A DNA stretch of 64,000 nucleotides from Pyropia haitanensis (GCA_008729055.1 SDUX01000004.1:1612001-1676000); one strand, 5' to 3'. Positions 42,340-54,790 are shown, counted from the first letter of the stretch. Translations and numbers: made by a program. Notes: generated by a model not told the origin, from the letters alone.

Positions 42340-44302
42340 ACCGCGTTGTGGTGCTCGTCGACAGCACGGCGGTGCCGCCACCGTCGGCCGGCACGGATGC
42401 CGCCGCCGCCGCCGCCGCCACCGCCGCGGCGGGCTCCTGGGTGGACCGCGCCGTCTCAGCCGCCGCCGGTGTGGTGACCTGCGTGCGGCCGGTGGGAGTG
42501 TCATAGCAGGTGGTGGACGGGCCCCTGCCGGGGAGCGCCTTCGCTGCCGGTGGCGGCGGCGGGCCCGGCCGTGGGGACGACGGTGGCGGCCTCGGGGGTG
42601 GTGGCAGTGGTGGGGGCGGGCGTGGGGTTGTTGGCGGGGGCGGGGACGGGGGCGGGGGCAGGGGGGGGCTCTCGCCGCCTGGGCCGGCGACCCCGCCGCC
42701 GCCACCCCGCTCGCGGCGGCGATCCGGGCAGACGCTGCGAGGGACCTCCTCGAGGTGAGCGCCTGGGCCTTGGACGTGCTGCGGCGTCGGCTGCATATGC
42801 GCGGCTGGCCAAGGTGGCTGCCGCTCTGGCCTCCAACGACGGCGGTACCCCTGCCTCGACCCCCGTCATTGCCCGCCCCATCCTCTTCTGCCGCGACCTC
42901 TACGGCGCCCCCCCCCCCCCGACCTGACCGCCGCCGCGTGGGCCGCCCACCTCTCCTCTATCGCCTCTGACCTCACCCGCTGGGCCTTTGCCGACGTGCT
43001 CACTGCCGCCGCCATCGTCACCGCCGCCGCCAGCGGCCGTCGCCGGTCCTGGGCGGGTGCGGAAGCGGCCTGTGGCGTCGACGGTGGTGGCGGCGGCGCG
43101 GCTGCGGAGATGGCGGCGGGGGAGGCGCCCGCTCCCGAGGTGGAAGAAGATGACAGGTCGGGGCTGGCCACTGATTCGGAGCGGCGGCGGGGGTGTGGGT
43201 GGCCCCCACCGGTCGGGGTTCGGTTGGGGGGGAAAGACGGCACGCCCCCGCCCTCTCCAAGCCTGATCCCGCGGGCGCTGGTGGTGGTGCTGTCCCGTCA
43301 CCCGCAGACGCTGTCAGTGCTGGCGCGCTTCCTGGGCGGTGGCTGTGGTGGTAATGGCGTCAGTTGCGGCAGCGGTGGTGGTGGCGGCAGCAGCACCTGC
43401 AGTGGCGGCGGCGGCGGCGGTCGTGGCAGTGGCGGTGGCGGCGGCGGCGGTGGCGGAGGTGGTGACAGTGGCCGTGGTGGCCGAGGAGAGGGTGGCACCT
43501 CTGGGCTGGCTACCGCCATCCGCGGGTTTTTGGACTCGGTGCCGTCGGTGGCGGTGCGGGGCGACGCCATCCTCACCGCCTGCGTCGACGGGCACCTACC
43601 GGTGCACGACGTGCGGGAAGAGGAGGGGCCGGTGGAGGACATCGGGGGGGGGTGGCGTCCGGGGGGGGGCGCCCCGCCCGGCGGCAGCGGCGGCGGAGGT
43701 GGCGGCGGCGTCGGCTCTGACGGCGACGGTGGAGGCAGCGTGCCCCTGGGCGACGCGGCGTTTGGACTGGGCGGCATCCTCCTGGCGTCCACCCTCGCGA
43801 GCGCTATTGTGGGCACCCACTCCGACGGGGCAGGCGTGACGGCCGTCTATTGCGGCTACACCATCCTCGTGTACGCGGCGGCGATGGGGGTGACCCCAGG
43901 GGGGGGGGCCTTCGCTGCGGGCGGCTAGGACGGCACCCTGTGGGTGTGGGCCACGGCGGCACCCGCGCTGGGGGGGGAGGGGGCTGGAAGGGGGGGCGAG
44001 CAGCGGGGGGGGGGGGGGGCGCCGCCGCCTACCGCCCCCGCCCCGCCCGCTGCCGAGCGCCGGGTGCGGACGGCGGCGACGGTGGCGGCGGCGGCGACGG
44101 CGCCCCCTGGGGGGACCTCCTCCGCACACCCCCCGCGGGGGCCGTGGCGGCGCACGCGGGGCAGGCGGTGGCCACCTCGTGGTCCGCGGTCGCCGACCAC
44201 GCGCTGTCGGGCGGTCATGACAGGTGGATGCGGCTGTGGGGGACCGCCGCCGACGCGGCGGCGGTAGGAGGGGCGGGGGGGGTGGGGGGGGCTCACGGCT
44301 GA
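42340..44302 (+). pseudogene. candidate WD40-like repeat protein, frame-broken
   Basis: On the plus strand, segments that look coding occur in succession but in different frames. HRVVVLVDSTAVPPPSAGTD lies near 42345, DAARDLLEVSAWALDVLRR near 42732 and FCRDLYGAPPPP near 42888. A 310-codon ORF (42996-43928) contains IPRALVVVLSRHPQTLSVLA and VAVRGDAILTACVDGHLPVH. After a G-run break come DGTLWVWAT (about 43930) and AAHAGQAVATSWSAVADHAL followed by SGGHDRWMRLWG (about 44150-44250). The last two look like WD40 blades (GGhDxxxRLW). The overall fold is therefore a possible beta-propeller; no orthologue is recognised. Breaks lie at G/C runs. Confidence 0.4.
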
Positions 44303-44703
44303 GGGAGTGCGGCGTCTGCGGGAAGGCTGGGGGGGGGGTACCCTCCCTCGTGTCCCCACCCGCGCCGCCCGCCCCGCCCGTGCCTCGGGGTGCCCGCCGC
44401 CGGCCCCGGCGCGTTGCCCCCAGGTGAGGATATACTCCCCTGCGGCCGCGCCGGCGGGGCGGGCTTGTCTGGGCCGCAGCGGGCTGTCGGTGGACGCGTG
44501 AGCGCGGGAGGGCGGGGTGGATGGGGAGGAAGGGCTGATGTGGGGGGCCTCGTGTCTGGGGTTGTGTGCGGCGGGGCGCGACGGCGTCCAGGCCGCGCGC
44601 GGCCGGCGCCGCGGCGTTGGCGTTGGCGGTGGCGGTGGTGGAGGTGGTGGCGGGCTATTGTGGTGCCGGCGGCGCCCCCTCTGACGCCGAACCCCCGTCG
44701 TCG

Positions 44704-45314
44704 ATGGGGGTGGACGACGGTGCCGGCTCGGCTGGGGGCGTCGAGGGGGAACTCGCTGTCAAGCCGCGGTCGGCGCCGGCGCCGGGGGATGGGGTGGAGG
44801 GGGAGGGGGAGGAGGAGACTGGGGTGGTGGTGGCGGCGGTGGCGGCGTCGGCGGCGGGCCCCGCCGCCGAGGAGCACCTCGCGGTGACGGCGGGGGTGGG
44901 GGCGACGGGGGTGTCGGCGGCGGCGGCGGGTGAGGACGCGCCCGCGCTCCTCCCCACCCGGCCGGTCCCTCCCTCACTGGCCGGCTGGTATTCCTGGCGG
45001 GCCTTCTTGGCGAGGGTGACTGTGGTGGCCGGTACAATGTTTGATGCAACTTTTTCCACTCCTTCTGGAACGGTGGCGTCTTTGGCGGCGTCCCGGTATT
45101 CCGGTGGGTCCAAACCGTCGACGAGGACACCCCCCCCGTGGCAGCGGGGGATGTGGCGGTGGTCATTGACCGGGCGAGCTGCCAGGACGACCCACCGGGG
45201 GACGTGTCGGCGCTCCAGTCCGCCCTGGAGGCCTGGTGCATCCCCGCCACTGTCGCGGTGGGCATCTACGGCATGGCGGACGGGGGCAAGCACCGGGACG
45301 AGGCGCCTGTGTGA
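44704..45314 (+). CDS. hypothetical protein, frame uncertain
   Basis: I do not recognise this protein. From ATG 44704 an acidic Gly/Glu stretch (MGVDDGAGSAGGVEGELAVK) leads to PPSLAGWYSWRAFL near 44980. A better C-terminus lies in another frame: FRWVQTVDEDTPPVAAGDVA, VVIDRASCQDDPPGDVSALQ and IPATVAVGIYGMADGGKH, ending with TGA 45312-45314. The junction (about 45010-45100) may hold an indel or a short intron. It may belong to the same gene as the WD40-like candidate upstream. Confidence 0.35.
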
Positions 45315-45683
45315 GCGTGCTGGTGCTTGTCGTGGTGGTGCTGGAGGCGCTCAGTGGAAGTCGGGCCGCCGTGGGGACTGAGGCGCAGGGGGGGGGAAGG
45401 GTGGGTGTGGGGGGAGAAGTGCATATGTGGGGAAGGGGTGGGTGCGCGGCTCACTGCTGGGGGACGAGGTCCGGAGGCAATGGGGGGCCCCCCGCCCGCG
45501 TCACTCGCGCGCGTTCGCTTGTGGCGGTCATCTTGTGACATTCTCGACCCGCCAAACGACACGGGCGCGGCGGCCCCGCCCCCCTGCACCATCAGCGCAG
45601 CAGCGCGTCTCCCCTCCCACCACCCCTCTCCCTCTCCAAATACCCTTCCCCCCCTCCAGGTCTCTCCCCTCTCTCCCCTCTGC
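45315..45683. other. short convergent intergenic stretch
   Basis: C/T-rich on the right (45595-45680), as expected for converging 3' ends of the plus-strand candidate and the minus-strand phosphoesterase. No gene is seen. Confidence 0.45.
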
Positions 45684-47045
45684 TCAGGCCGCCCACGTCA
45701 GCCGGTAGCTGGGCTGCACCCCCCGCCCGTCAATGACAATTGCGTCCGCCGTCAGCGTCACCACCGCGTACGCGTTGGCGGGCTCCCCGCCGGGGTGGCG
45801 GCATCCACAAAGTTCACGTGGTACACCCCACTCGGGTGCCGCCGCACGTACCCGCCCTGCGGCGGCGGCCCGCGCGGCGGCGGCGGCGGCGGCGGCGGCG
45901 GGGGGGGACCCACATCCCCACCCACATCACACACCCAGCCACAGGCGGCAATGACACGGGCGACGCCAGCACAACCACACACGCATGGGAGGTCAGGCGG
46001 CCAGACACACACACTCCCCCCGCACACAGGGCGGGGGGGGGAGGGGGGAGGGGTGTCCGCGCCGCTGCCCCGCCGCGACGCGGCCGCACCAACAGCGGCG
46101 GGGGCCCACGCGCCGTCCCCCGCCAAGCGCCGTAGGCCGAACCCCCCCTCCCCCCCCGCCGCCCCTCACCGCAACCAGTGGAGGAACTCCCCCTCATCCG
46201 TCCCTCCCCCCTCCGCGAACCCAACCCGCACCCCCGCCCCCGCCCACACCCGGCCGACGCGTCGACATCGCGCCGCGGCGACCGCGGCCCAGCGGCGGCA
46301 ACGGCGGCAGCGTGCCCAGCACCACCAGCCGCCACGGCCGTCCGCCGGGGGGGGGAGTGGGGGGGGAGGGGGGGAAGAGCGGCCGCCCGCCGCCGCCGCC
46401 GCCGCCGCAGCCGCCGCAGCTGACGGCGCCTTGGCCGTCCCCGGCTCGTAGGTGTGCCACGCGTCGCCTCCCTCCTTCCGCCGGGACACCTCCGCCGCAT
46501 CCAGCACCGCGGCCCGCCCCGCAGTGGTTGCCCACCGCGTGAAGGACGGGTCCGGCCCGGAAGCGGCGGAACGCGGCGAGCACCCGCCCCAGGTCCGCCT
46601 GGTTAGCCGCCATTGCAGACCCGGCGGGGGGCGCCCCGCCCGCGGCGTCCGCCGCCATTGCCTGGTCGTCGTGGGCAAGGACGCGCCTGTCAATCAGATC
46701 CCCGAGGTGGATCACCGCGTACAGGCCGGGAAGGGGGGGGGGGCGGGAAGGGCGGACCTCCGCCGCCTCCGCTCCAGCCCCCGCCACCGCCACCGCCACC
46801 ACCTCCGCAGCCGCCCCCGCCGCGGCCTTCGCCGCCGCCTCCGCCGCCCGCCCCCGTCCGGTCGTCCATCGCCGCGTGCAGACGAAGCAGCGCGGCCCGG
46901 TAGTCCCGCAGAGGGGCCGCTGGCGGCGGGCGGCCGGCAGCGGTGGCGGCGGCGGCGGCGGCCGCCGCCGCCGCGCAGAACCGCGGGCGCCCCACCGCCG
47001 GCTTACTGCACGTCGGTGACGACGCCCAGGCGCACCGGTATGGTG
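45684..47045 (-). pseudogene. ADPRM-like metallophosphoesterase (Mn-dependent ADP-ribose/CDP-alcohol diphosphatase), frame-broken
   Basis: Family members hydrolyse ADP-ribose, CDP-choline and related compounds with two Mn ions. On the minus strand the motifs appear in order: IPVRLGVVTDVQ (about 47041-47008, metal motif D-x-Q) and LRDYRAALLRLHAAMDD (about 46905-46855). YAVIHLGDLIDRR (about 46720-46680, GD-x-xD) and VLHAVGNHCG (about 46540, GNH) follow. AAVLDAAEVSRRKEGGDAWH (about 46500) and RPWRLVVLGT come next, then the C-terminal block GGYVRRHPSGVYHVNFVDAA and YAVVTLTADAIVIDGRGV, ending at 45684. Frames change at G runs (for example GGGG near 45788), and after DVQ a GTAAGC could instead be an intron donor. 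The final metal-binding GHxH motif was not located, probably because of frame noise. No start codon is assigned; an upstream exon is likely. Confidence 0.65.
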
Positions 47046-48370
47046 GAGGGGGGGGGGGGGGGGGGGGGGACCCGCGTGACACCCAACCCAGACGCGCTGG
47101 CGGGGACGGACGGGTGATGGTGGCAGAGGGGCGGCGCAGCACCGTCGAGACGGCAGGTTTCTTGTTTTGTGGCGGGGCGTGCACGGGGCGCCTGTGGCGG
47201 TTTGGCAGCCACGGCCACCGCCGCCCCACCTTCGGGGCCCCTGCGCCGCCTGCACGGGCGAGGCAGTGTGGCGTGGTTCTGCGTCGCCACTCGCCTCACG
47301 CCCAAGTCGACTGAGACACACCAACGCACGCCGAAGTCCAAGACAAGACCCGCGAGAGTTTTTTTTGTCCGCGGTCCAGACTGCGCTCTTGCGTGTGAGG
47401 CAGACAGTCTCATGATGTCGGTGCCTCATAGAACAAGCCAATGAGAGGCTGTCCAGGCACTCAGAGGCCAGTTGCGACTAACAAGCTGCGGCCCTGTTGA
47501 CCGCTCTCTACCAATACTATCTGAAAAGAACGCCCCCTGAGGCCGCCGCTAAGTGACATTGATTACGGGCACCCCCGCTGAGGGCCAGTATTAGCACTCG
47601 GCGTCCGTTGCCAATCGCTCGCAGGTGAGAGTTCCTCAAAAGTTCCAATTCTGTCATGGGCAGTTATGAAGAGGACCTCTCAGAGGTCTCCCAGGGACGA
47701 TAATTAGGCAGTGACCCTCTCCGCGCGATGTCGAGATCGGGGGGCAGACCCCCGACCAAAGGAAAGTTTCGCTGGATCCCTTGATTGCGATGCCACCAGA
47801 GGGGGTGGGACTCGCCCAGAGTTTCCCCCATGTATACTTTTTGGAGGACGTGCCATATGTCGGTGGCAAGTGAGAACAAGGCAGGGTATAATTCTGGAGA
47901 GGGACCTACAATCCTGGGGTTGTAAAAAAACAAAAATGGTGGTTGTCCAAAAATTGCGCTGTCCGGTTTGGTCGCACCTAACCCGACACTGATCTGGACC
48001 ATAGCCACTCGAGGTGGTCTCAGGTGATTCAAGTGCCCTTTTCACTGGTCAGCCGAGAAGCTCTCGTGCCCACGACGCTTTCTCGCCTCCGCCACTCGGC
48101 GTGCAAGTCCATGGCAGAGAGACTGACTCCAGGCCCTGCGCAGAGCTCCTGAGCACCACATAGATCGAGCTTGTCGATTCCTATTGCTGTGATCAGGTCT
48201 GAAATCCTTGGAACACTTGAATTGAACTTGTACATCCGAGAATGAAGATACTATCGGGGCATATCCAGAGGCCTATCCAGAGCTTGGCACCTCCAGACCG
48301 TCCAACCAGAGCCACAGATGGCGCGATCTCGCCAGGGAAAGCCGCGCCAGGCGTTTTGACGTGATAGGGA
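47046..48370. other. lower-GC intergenic stretch, possible transposon remnant
   Basis: 47300-48360 is markedly less GC-rich than its neighbours. It contains the inverted copy of the 28-bp dispersed repeat (47830-47857), a small palindrome (GAGGACCTCTCAGAGGTCTC, about 47670) and CCAATGAGAGGC (47440), a motif also present near the first 28-bp copy. No ORF of note. Confidence 0.5.
47830..47857 (-). repeat. 28-bp dispersed repeat, copy 2 (inverted)
   Basis: Reverse complement of 41839-41866 with one mismatch. Confidence 0.75.
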
Positions 48371-48619
48371 GGGGTGGTTACGATCTGCCACCGTCGTGGT
48401 CGAGACTACCGTCGTCGTCCCATCCCCCTCCCAGCCGCCGTCGTCCCCCCCCCCCCACCGCCGTCGTCCTTTCCCACCGCCGTCGCCTTCCCCTCCACCT
48501 CACCGCCGTCCTCCTCCCTCTCCTGCTCACCGTCCTCTTCGAACCGCCCTTGCACCGCCGTCACTGGTTCTTCCCCCCCTCTGCCGTCGTCCTCCCCCCT
48601 TTCCGCCCCCGGCCTGGCG

Positions 48620-50383
48620 CTAACGGTGGTGTCCAAGGCAGTGCCGCTGCTGGTGGCAGGGACAGGGGGAGGGGGGGCGGACGGTCGGCGTCTATGGCGT
48701 TTTCGCGGTGGGGCGGGGGCGGGGGGGGAGGTAAAGGAGGAGGGGGAGGGGGAGCGCGAGGGGGATGACGACGACGACGACGGGGGCTCACCCGCGGCGT
48801 GTTGGGGGCTTGGTGGTGGCGACGGCGACTACGGGGCGCTGTTCTTGACTAACGCTGCGGCGGTGGCGGCGGCGGCCGCGGCGCCGCCGGGGGTGGCTGC
48901 GGTCGCGGCGACCGCCGCGCCATTTTTGCGGAGGCGGGGGCCCCGCCGGGGCCGGGCGGCGGCGACGGGACTGGACGGGGTGGGGGCGCCAGTGCCGACG
49001 GTGGCGCCCGCGCCGCCACCGCCGCCCTCCGGACCGACAGCTGCCAGGCGGCGATTAGGGCCCCTCCGGGCCCTCCCGTCCCACGGCGACGCGGCGGTGA
49101 TCATGCGGCGGGTGCTTGCGGCGGCGGGCGGGTCGGCGCGCGTTGCGGCGCGGGGGGTGGTGCTGTGCGCGGTCGCCGCGGGGGGGGGGGGGGAGCGGGT
49201 GAGGAGAAACTTGCGGCGGTAGACGTGCGTATGGCGTCGACGGTGACCGTAATGGACGGGCTGGCGTGGGTGCCGGGGTGCCGGGGGGGCGCGGTCAGGG
49301 GCGAGGGGGGGGGGGGGCGCCCCGGCCCCCGCCCCGGCCCCGCCGCCGCGGTCGCCCGTGCCCTGAACCACGAGCCCGCCCAGGCCCGCGGCGGGGGCGG
49401 GCGATGCGCGCGGGGCGGCCGCATGGACGGCCGCCGGGGCGGCGGCGGCGGCGGCGGCGGCGGCTGGGTCGGCAGGTCCCGGCGGGGGCAGGGCGCCCGC
49501 CGGCGCGGCCAACCTCCCCCTTCGCCCAAGCGTCAGCACCGGCCACCCCCCTTCCCCGCTTCCCTGTTTCCCGGCGGTCCCCCTCCTCCACCGGGACGTC
49601 CTCCAGGTCATCAATGCTGACGTCGTAGCGGCGGTTCCTTCCCGGCTCGGTGGCGGCGTTGCTGGCGGCGGCCGCCGCGGGCGGCCACTTCTCCCCCGCC
49701 TCGTACCTGCGTTCCCCGCCCGATGGGGGCAGGCCCGCCGTAGCGGCCGCCCCCGCCGTGGCGGCGGGGCTCTCACCTCCACCGACCGCAGGGCGGCGGA
49801 GGCGCGGCGGGCCCTCCTCCGCCGCTCCCGGCGGGAAGTCGATGAGAGCGGCCGGGCAGACGCGGTGAGAGCCGAGGCGGACCGCTTGCTGGGAGGGGGG
49901 CGGGGGGGGGGGGCGGGGGTGTGGGTGCGGTCGTCGCGGGTGCCGCCTGGGCCGCCTACGGCCTGCCGCTAACGTGCCCGTGGCGGCGGTGGGAGTGGCG
50001 CTCGCCATCATTTTGGCCACCGCCGCCGCCGCCGCGGACGGGTCGGAGGCGGGCGCAACGGGGGTGGCGGCGGCGGCGGCCGCTGCCGCCGCCCCCACCC
50101 CCACCCCGCCCCTTGTCGACATGGCGGCGGCGGTGCGGGCGGTGGGCCGGCTGGGCGCCGCCGCCGCCGCGGCGGGGCGCCCCTTCAAGGCCCTCTGTGG
50201 CCTGGAGGCGGCGGACGGGGCAGAGTGGCGGCCCGTGGCGGCCGCCGCGGCGAGAGCGGTGGCGGCGCTGTGCTGCCGCCTGGGGGAGGGGGGGGGGGGG
50301 GAGGGGCGCCGCGCCGCCTGGTGGACCGCCCTCTCGCGGTCGACGGGGGCAAACGCGCTGGGCGTGGGGAGGAAGCACGGCGA

Positions 50384-50421
<38 letters not shown>

Positions 50422-51209
50422 GCGCGGGGGCGGGGGCGGCAGGGGCCGCGGGGGCGGCGGGGCCGGTGTGAGCGGGCCGTTGGGCGAGGGCGGCGGGCCC
50501 CCCGCCGTGTCCCCCCCCCGGCTCTGTCCTCGAGTGCCGACGCCGTGGTGGAGGTGGAGGCGGTGGACCGTGTGCTGGCCGCCGCCCGTGCGCTGGCGGC
50601 CCGCCCCGGCGGCGGCGGTGGCAGCGGCGCGGCGGCGGCCGTTGCCCTCGCCGCCATTCCGCGGGTGGGGTGGGCGCTGGCCGCCGCCGCCCGGGCCGAT
50701 GTGCTTGCTCTCATCGTGGCCGTGGTGGCCGCCTCGTGGCCGTGGCGCCCGCCTCACCGCGGCCCGCCGCGGCAGGTGGCCGGGTGTGCGCGGCGGCCGC
50801 GGCGGCCGTGGAGGGGACTCCTCGGCGCTTTGCTGCGGATGGTGGGTGCCGTTGGGGGAGGGGGGAGGGGGGGGGGGATGGCCACCGGCGCTGCTGCCGC
50901 TGCCGCCGCCGCGCTGGGGGGGGGGAGGGGGGGGAAGAGGGCCTGGCCGCGCTCGTCACGGCGTGCCTGGCGCCGACCCCGCCGGGCGCCGCCGCCGCCG
51001 CCGCCCCCTCGGGGTATGTGGACGGCGGGTTCCCCGCGGGGTTGAGGGTGGCAGCAGCCGCCGCCGCGGACCGGGCGGCGGCGCTCGACGGGCTGGCGGT
51101 CCAGGCGCGGGTTGTGTGCGCGGCGGCGGCGGGCGTGGGCGGCACGCCTGCGGGCGGCGGTGCTGGGTGCTGGGCCCCTAGCGCACGTATCGGGCGTACG
51201 CGTGCCTGA
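48620..51209 (+). pseudogene. candidate large Ala-rich helical protein, frame-broken
   Basis: I do not recognise this protein. Plus-strand segments with non-repetitive, helix-like text follow each other in changing frames: GLALTVVSKAVPLLVAG (48615), HGDAAVIMRRVLAAAGGSAR (about 49080), VGRLGAAAAAAGRPFKALCG (about 50140) and WRPVAAAAARAVAALCCRLG (about 50225). EVEAVDRVLAAARALAARPG (about 50550), PRVGWALAAAARADVLALIV (about 50660) and GLAALVTACLAPTPP (about 50940) follow, then LRVAAAAAADRAAALDGLAV up to TGA 51207-51209. The pattern suggests an alpha-solenoid. Breaks again sit at G runs. The antisense frame near 49620 (SIDDLEDVPVEEGDRRETGK) is an alternative for part of the interval. Confidence 0.35.
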
Positions 51210-51632
51210 TGTTTTGAGGGGGCGGGAGCGTGCAGGGGCACGGGGTGCGGGGGGGGTTGTTTTTTTTTCTGTGTGCTGAGTTTCTTTTTGTTTGCCTCGT
51301 TCTCTCTGTGGTGGCTTTCCCTCGTGTTTCGTCCGTTTATAGTAGCTCGCGCCGGCTGACCCCACGGCGGGCTCCCCACCCCCACGCACTCCCATTCCCT
51401 CCGACACTACCACGCCATCACCCACACAACCTCCCCCATCCCCTCCCTCCGGCTCCCTCGGACACCCAACCCGCTTCCATTCCCTTCCCCCCACTTCCCT
51501 TCATCCCGGCCCCTACAACACGCTCTCTTCCAGCCATAAAATAGTTAAACCCGCAGCCGCGCTCGTGCCGTCGTCACTGGCGGGGGCAAGGCGGCGGTGG
51601 GGGGGCGCCCCCCCCGGTGGCGCCCGCCTCCA
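51210..51632. other. convergent 3' region between two candidates
   Basis: A T-rich stretch at 51255-51330 followed by a C/T-rich stretch; consistent with opposing 3' UTRs. No gene seen. Confidence 0.45.
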
Positions 51633-52276
51633 TCACCTCCACCAGCAGCCTGACGAGGCTTCGCCCACCCCTCCCGCCGCACCATCCAGCGGCCTCCCAC
51701 CCCGCCTGCGAGCAGCACAGCCAGCGGGCCTGCCCGCCGAGGGCCTCCTTCCAGCGGCGGTGCCGACCGCCGCGGACCCGGCGGTGCTGCGGGCGCCAGA
51801 CCTTCTCCCCCCCCCCCACCCCCCTATCCGCCCCACCCCCCCGCGCCCCCTACCCACCCCCGGCGCCACAACCCCGCCCACCCCGCCGCCGACCGCCCCC
51901 CCCCCCACCCCTTTCATCACCCGCAGTGCCCGGGCGGTGGTCTGGAACAGCACGGCGGTGGCGGCGCAGGCACTCAACGCCAACGCGGTAAACGCCCCCC
52001 ACACAGCCGCCACAGCCTCGGCGCAGCCGTCGGCGGCGGGGGCGTCTCCACCCCCTGCAGCCTCACGGGCGGCCAGCACCACCGCCAGGCAAATGAGAGC
52101 CCGCGCCACCTCTCGCATCGGCTCGTCAGCGGCGGCGGTGGCGGCGACGGGGGGGGGGTGCGCGTCCCACACGGCCGCGCCCCCTCGAGCGTCGCCAGAG
52201 ACGGCGGCGGCGGCGGCGGCTGTGGCGGACGCCGCCGACGACGCCGCGTCCGTAACCTGAAAGACGCCAGACACGT

Positions 52277-52307
<31 letters not shown>

Positions 52308-52866
52308 ACCGCCGCCACCCCCCCGCCCACCGGGGGCGGCGCCTACCCCCCCCCACCCACCCCACCCGCCTCCGCCCTTCGTGGAGTCCCTCGTGCGCCA
52401 GGTGCCACGGCCTCCCCCTCCCCCCGCCCCGCCAACCGCCCACCGCCATGGGCGCCGACGCTGGGGTGGCGTCCACGACGGTGAAGGACCCGCCCCAAAA
52501 GCGCCCAAACCCCCCACCCCCCGCCCGCCCGACCCCCACCCCCCCTCCGCCGCCGCCGCCGCCGCCCCGCCCCAGGGCGACCCCCCCCAGTCCACCCTTT
52601 CCGCCACCGCCCCCCCCCAGCGCCGCCGGCAGGAGCACCAGCGACGGCGGCAGCCACCTGAGCGTCGCCCGCACCTCCCCCGCAGGGAAGGCTGAGCGGG
52701 CCAGCCGGGACGCCACCTCCACCGCCACCGCGGGCGCCAGCCCGGGAGCTTGCCGCGCGTACCACGCCGACAGGTCCAACTGCAGCCACCGCGACGCCGC
52801 CACCGTGCCCGCTGCCAGGTATAGGGGGTAGGTCCGTTGCTGCGGCCACCAAGGACGTCGTGGACC

Positions 52867-52902
<36 letters not shown>

Positions 52903-54382
52903 GAGCCGGCGCCGCCGCCGTCGCCGTCGCCGCCGCCGCTATCCCGGTCCCCCCCCCCCTCTGCCCCACCCCGTTCCCCCGAAAGAAGGCGCGGGGGCAT
53001 CCACGCCCAGCTGTTTGACCCCGCCACCGTCACGACCAGTTTACAGAAATGGAGTCGCAGGCACGCGCCCCCCACCCCCCCCACCCCGTCCGGGGCGACC
53101 GCCAGCGCCCCGAGCGTCTCGGCGAGGTGCCCAAAGAGGGCCTCCAGGATGCGGTCCCCGGCGGGGACACCCGGACCGCGGGCGCCCCGGCGGGCCTCCC
53201 CAGCCAACCGCGCCACCGCCGTCCGGAAGATGACGGTGAGGTGGGCGATGAGTGGGGCGGAAGCGGGGTGAGGGGAGGCAGAGGTGAGGTCCCCGCCGCC
53301 GCCGCCGCGGCCGCCGCCGTCGCCGCCGGCCCGACCCGCACTACCCCTCACCCAGCGGCCCGGCTCGGGGGCGCCCAGGGACAAGGGCGGCACCGCCGCA
53401 CCGTGCGAGCCGGGCCCGCCGCCCCCGCCGCCGTTGCCCAGGTGGAGGCGGCGGCCAGGTCCGCCCGCCACCGCCCCCGCCGGCCGCGGGTGGGGGTGGG
53501 GGTGGAGGTGGGGCGGCAGAGACACCCCCCCCCCCACCACCGCGAGGCGGCTGGCGCCCCCCCTTCCCCACCCCCAGTCACCCCCCCACGCCGACGCCTC
53601 TGAGAGGATGGCGTCAAACGCCAGCGAGGGCGCCGTGCAAAACGCCTCGACGATGGTGGCCCGCGCGTCCGCCGCCTCTCGCAACAGCACCGTCATGGGG
53701 GTCATGGAGGGGCCCCTAGGGAGGCCCGCCCCCCCGCCGCCGCTGCCACCGCCAGCATTCCCACCCCACCCGCCTCCGCTGGCCCCGCCGCCGCTGCGGC
53801 CGCCGCCGCCCCCCCTACCATCGGCAGAACCCCCCCCACCTCGGACCAGGCGGCCATGGCGGACCGAATCAGCTGCCGCCTTTGGTGCCAGTCCACATAC
53901 GACACCGCGGCGGCGGCCTGATCGGCCTCCGCCCGCCCCCGCACCGCCTCGTCCACGAAGCGAGGGAGAGCGGCAATTGTAAACGCCACCGCCAGCACCG
54001 TGTTCCACAGGGACCCAAAGTCAAAGCCCCCGCTGCCACCGCCCCCCCCGCCGCCGCCGCCGCCACCGTCACCACCCCCGCCGCTGCCACCATCGCCACC
54101 ACCCCCACCCCCACCGCCACCGCCAGGACCACCCGCACCGTCCGCTCCACCGCCCCCCCCGCCGACGTTTGCACACACCGGCCCGCCGCCCCCACCAAGC
54201 ACCGTCCCGCTCGCACCGCTGCCGCCGCTACCACCGCCGGCCGCCCGCATGTGGTGCAAGGAGGACCCCCTCTTCCCGGGGAGCGAGAGCGCCGCAAATG
54301 ACAGGGGGCAGGAGGGGGGGGGAAGCGTGGCCACGACGGAGGGGGGAGGCTTACCTATGACGGGGAGGGAGAAACCTGGCAA
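51633..54382 (-). pseudogene. candidate large helical protein on the minus strand, frame-broken
   Basis: I do not recognise this protein. From ATG 54382 (MPGFSLPVIGKPPPSVVATL) a Gly-rich region leads to FDFGSLWNTVLAVAFTIAAL and LPRFVDEAVRGRAEADQ (about 54030-53920), WHQRRQLIRSAMAAWSEVGG (about 53890-53830) and, in another frame, MTPMTVLLREAADARATIVE (about 53710). APLIAHLTVIFRTAVARLAG (about 53255), LEALFGHLAETLGALAVAPD (about 53145), ASRWLQLDLSAWYARQAPGL (about 52800) and EPMREVARALICLAVVLAAR (about 52120) follow. Consistent amphipathic helices on one strand suggest a HEAT-like or solenoid protein. Frame changes coincide with C runs. Confidence 0.42.
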
Positions 54383-54790
54383 CTACGAAGGGGCTAGGTA
54401 GCCATCACGGGGGGGGGGGGGTGGCCGTCACAGGGCGGCGGAGCGGCCACGACGGAGGGGGGGCCACCAAGACGAAGGGGGGGGCGGGCATGACGGGAAG
54501 GGGTCGGCCATGACGGTGGGGGAGGCGGCGACGTCGGGAAGGGTGAAAAAGCGACGGCGGCGGGGCGGAAGGCGGCGATTGGGGGGGGGACGGCAACGAC
54601 GGGGGGGGGGACGGCGACCACGGGGGGGGGGATGGCGACCACGGGGGAGGGGACGGCGACCACGGGGGGGGGGACGGCGACAACGGGTAACGTACGGTGA
54701 CGAAGGAGGGGGGGGACGGCGACGACGGGGGGGGGGACGGCGACGACGGGCGACGAAGCGGGGGCGGACGGCGACGACGGAGCGGACGGC
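54290..54790. repeat. G-rich minisatellite, units about 19-24 bp
   Basis: Repeated (C/G)A(C/T)GACGG followed by G runs. The best-ordered part is 54585-54790, where ACGGCGAC(C/G)AC plus 8-10 G recurs about nine times. The G-strand has high potential for G-quadruplexes. Confidence 0.85.
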
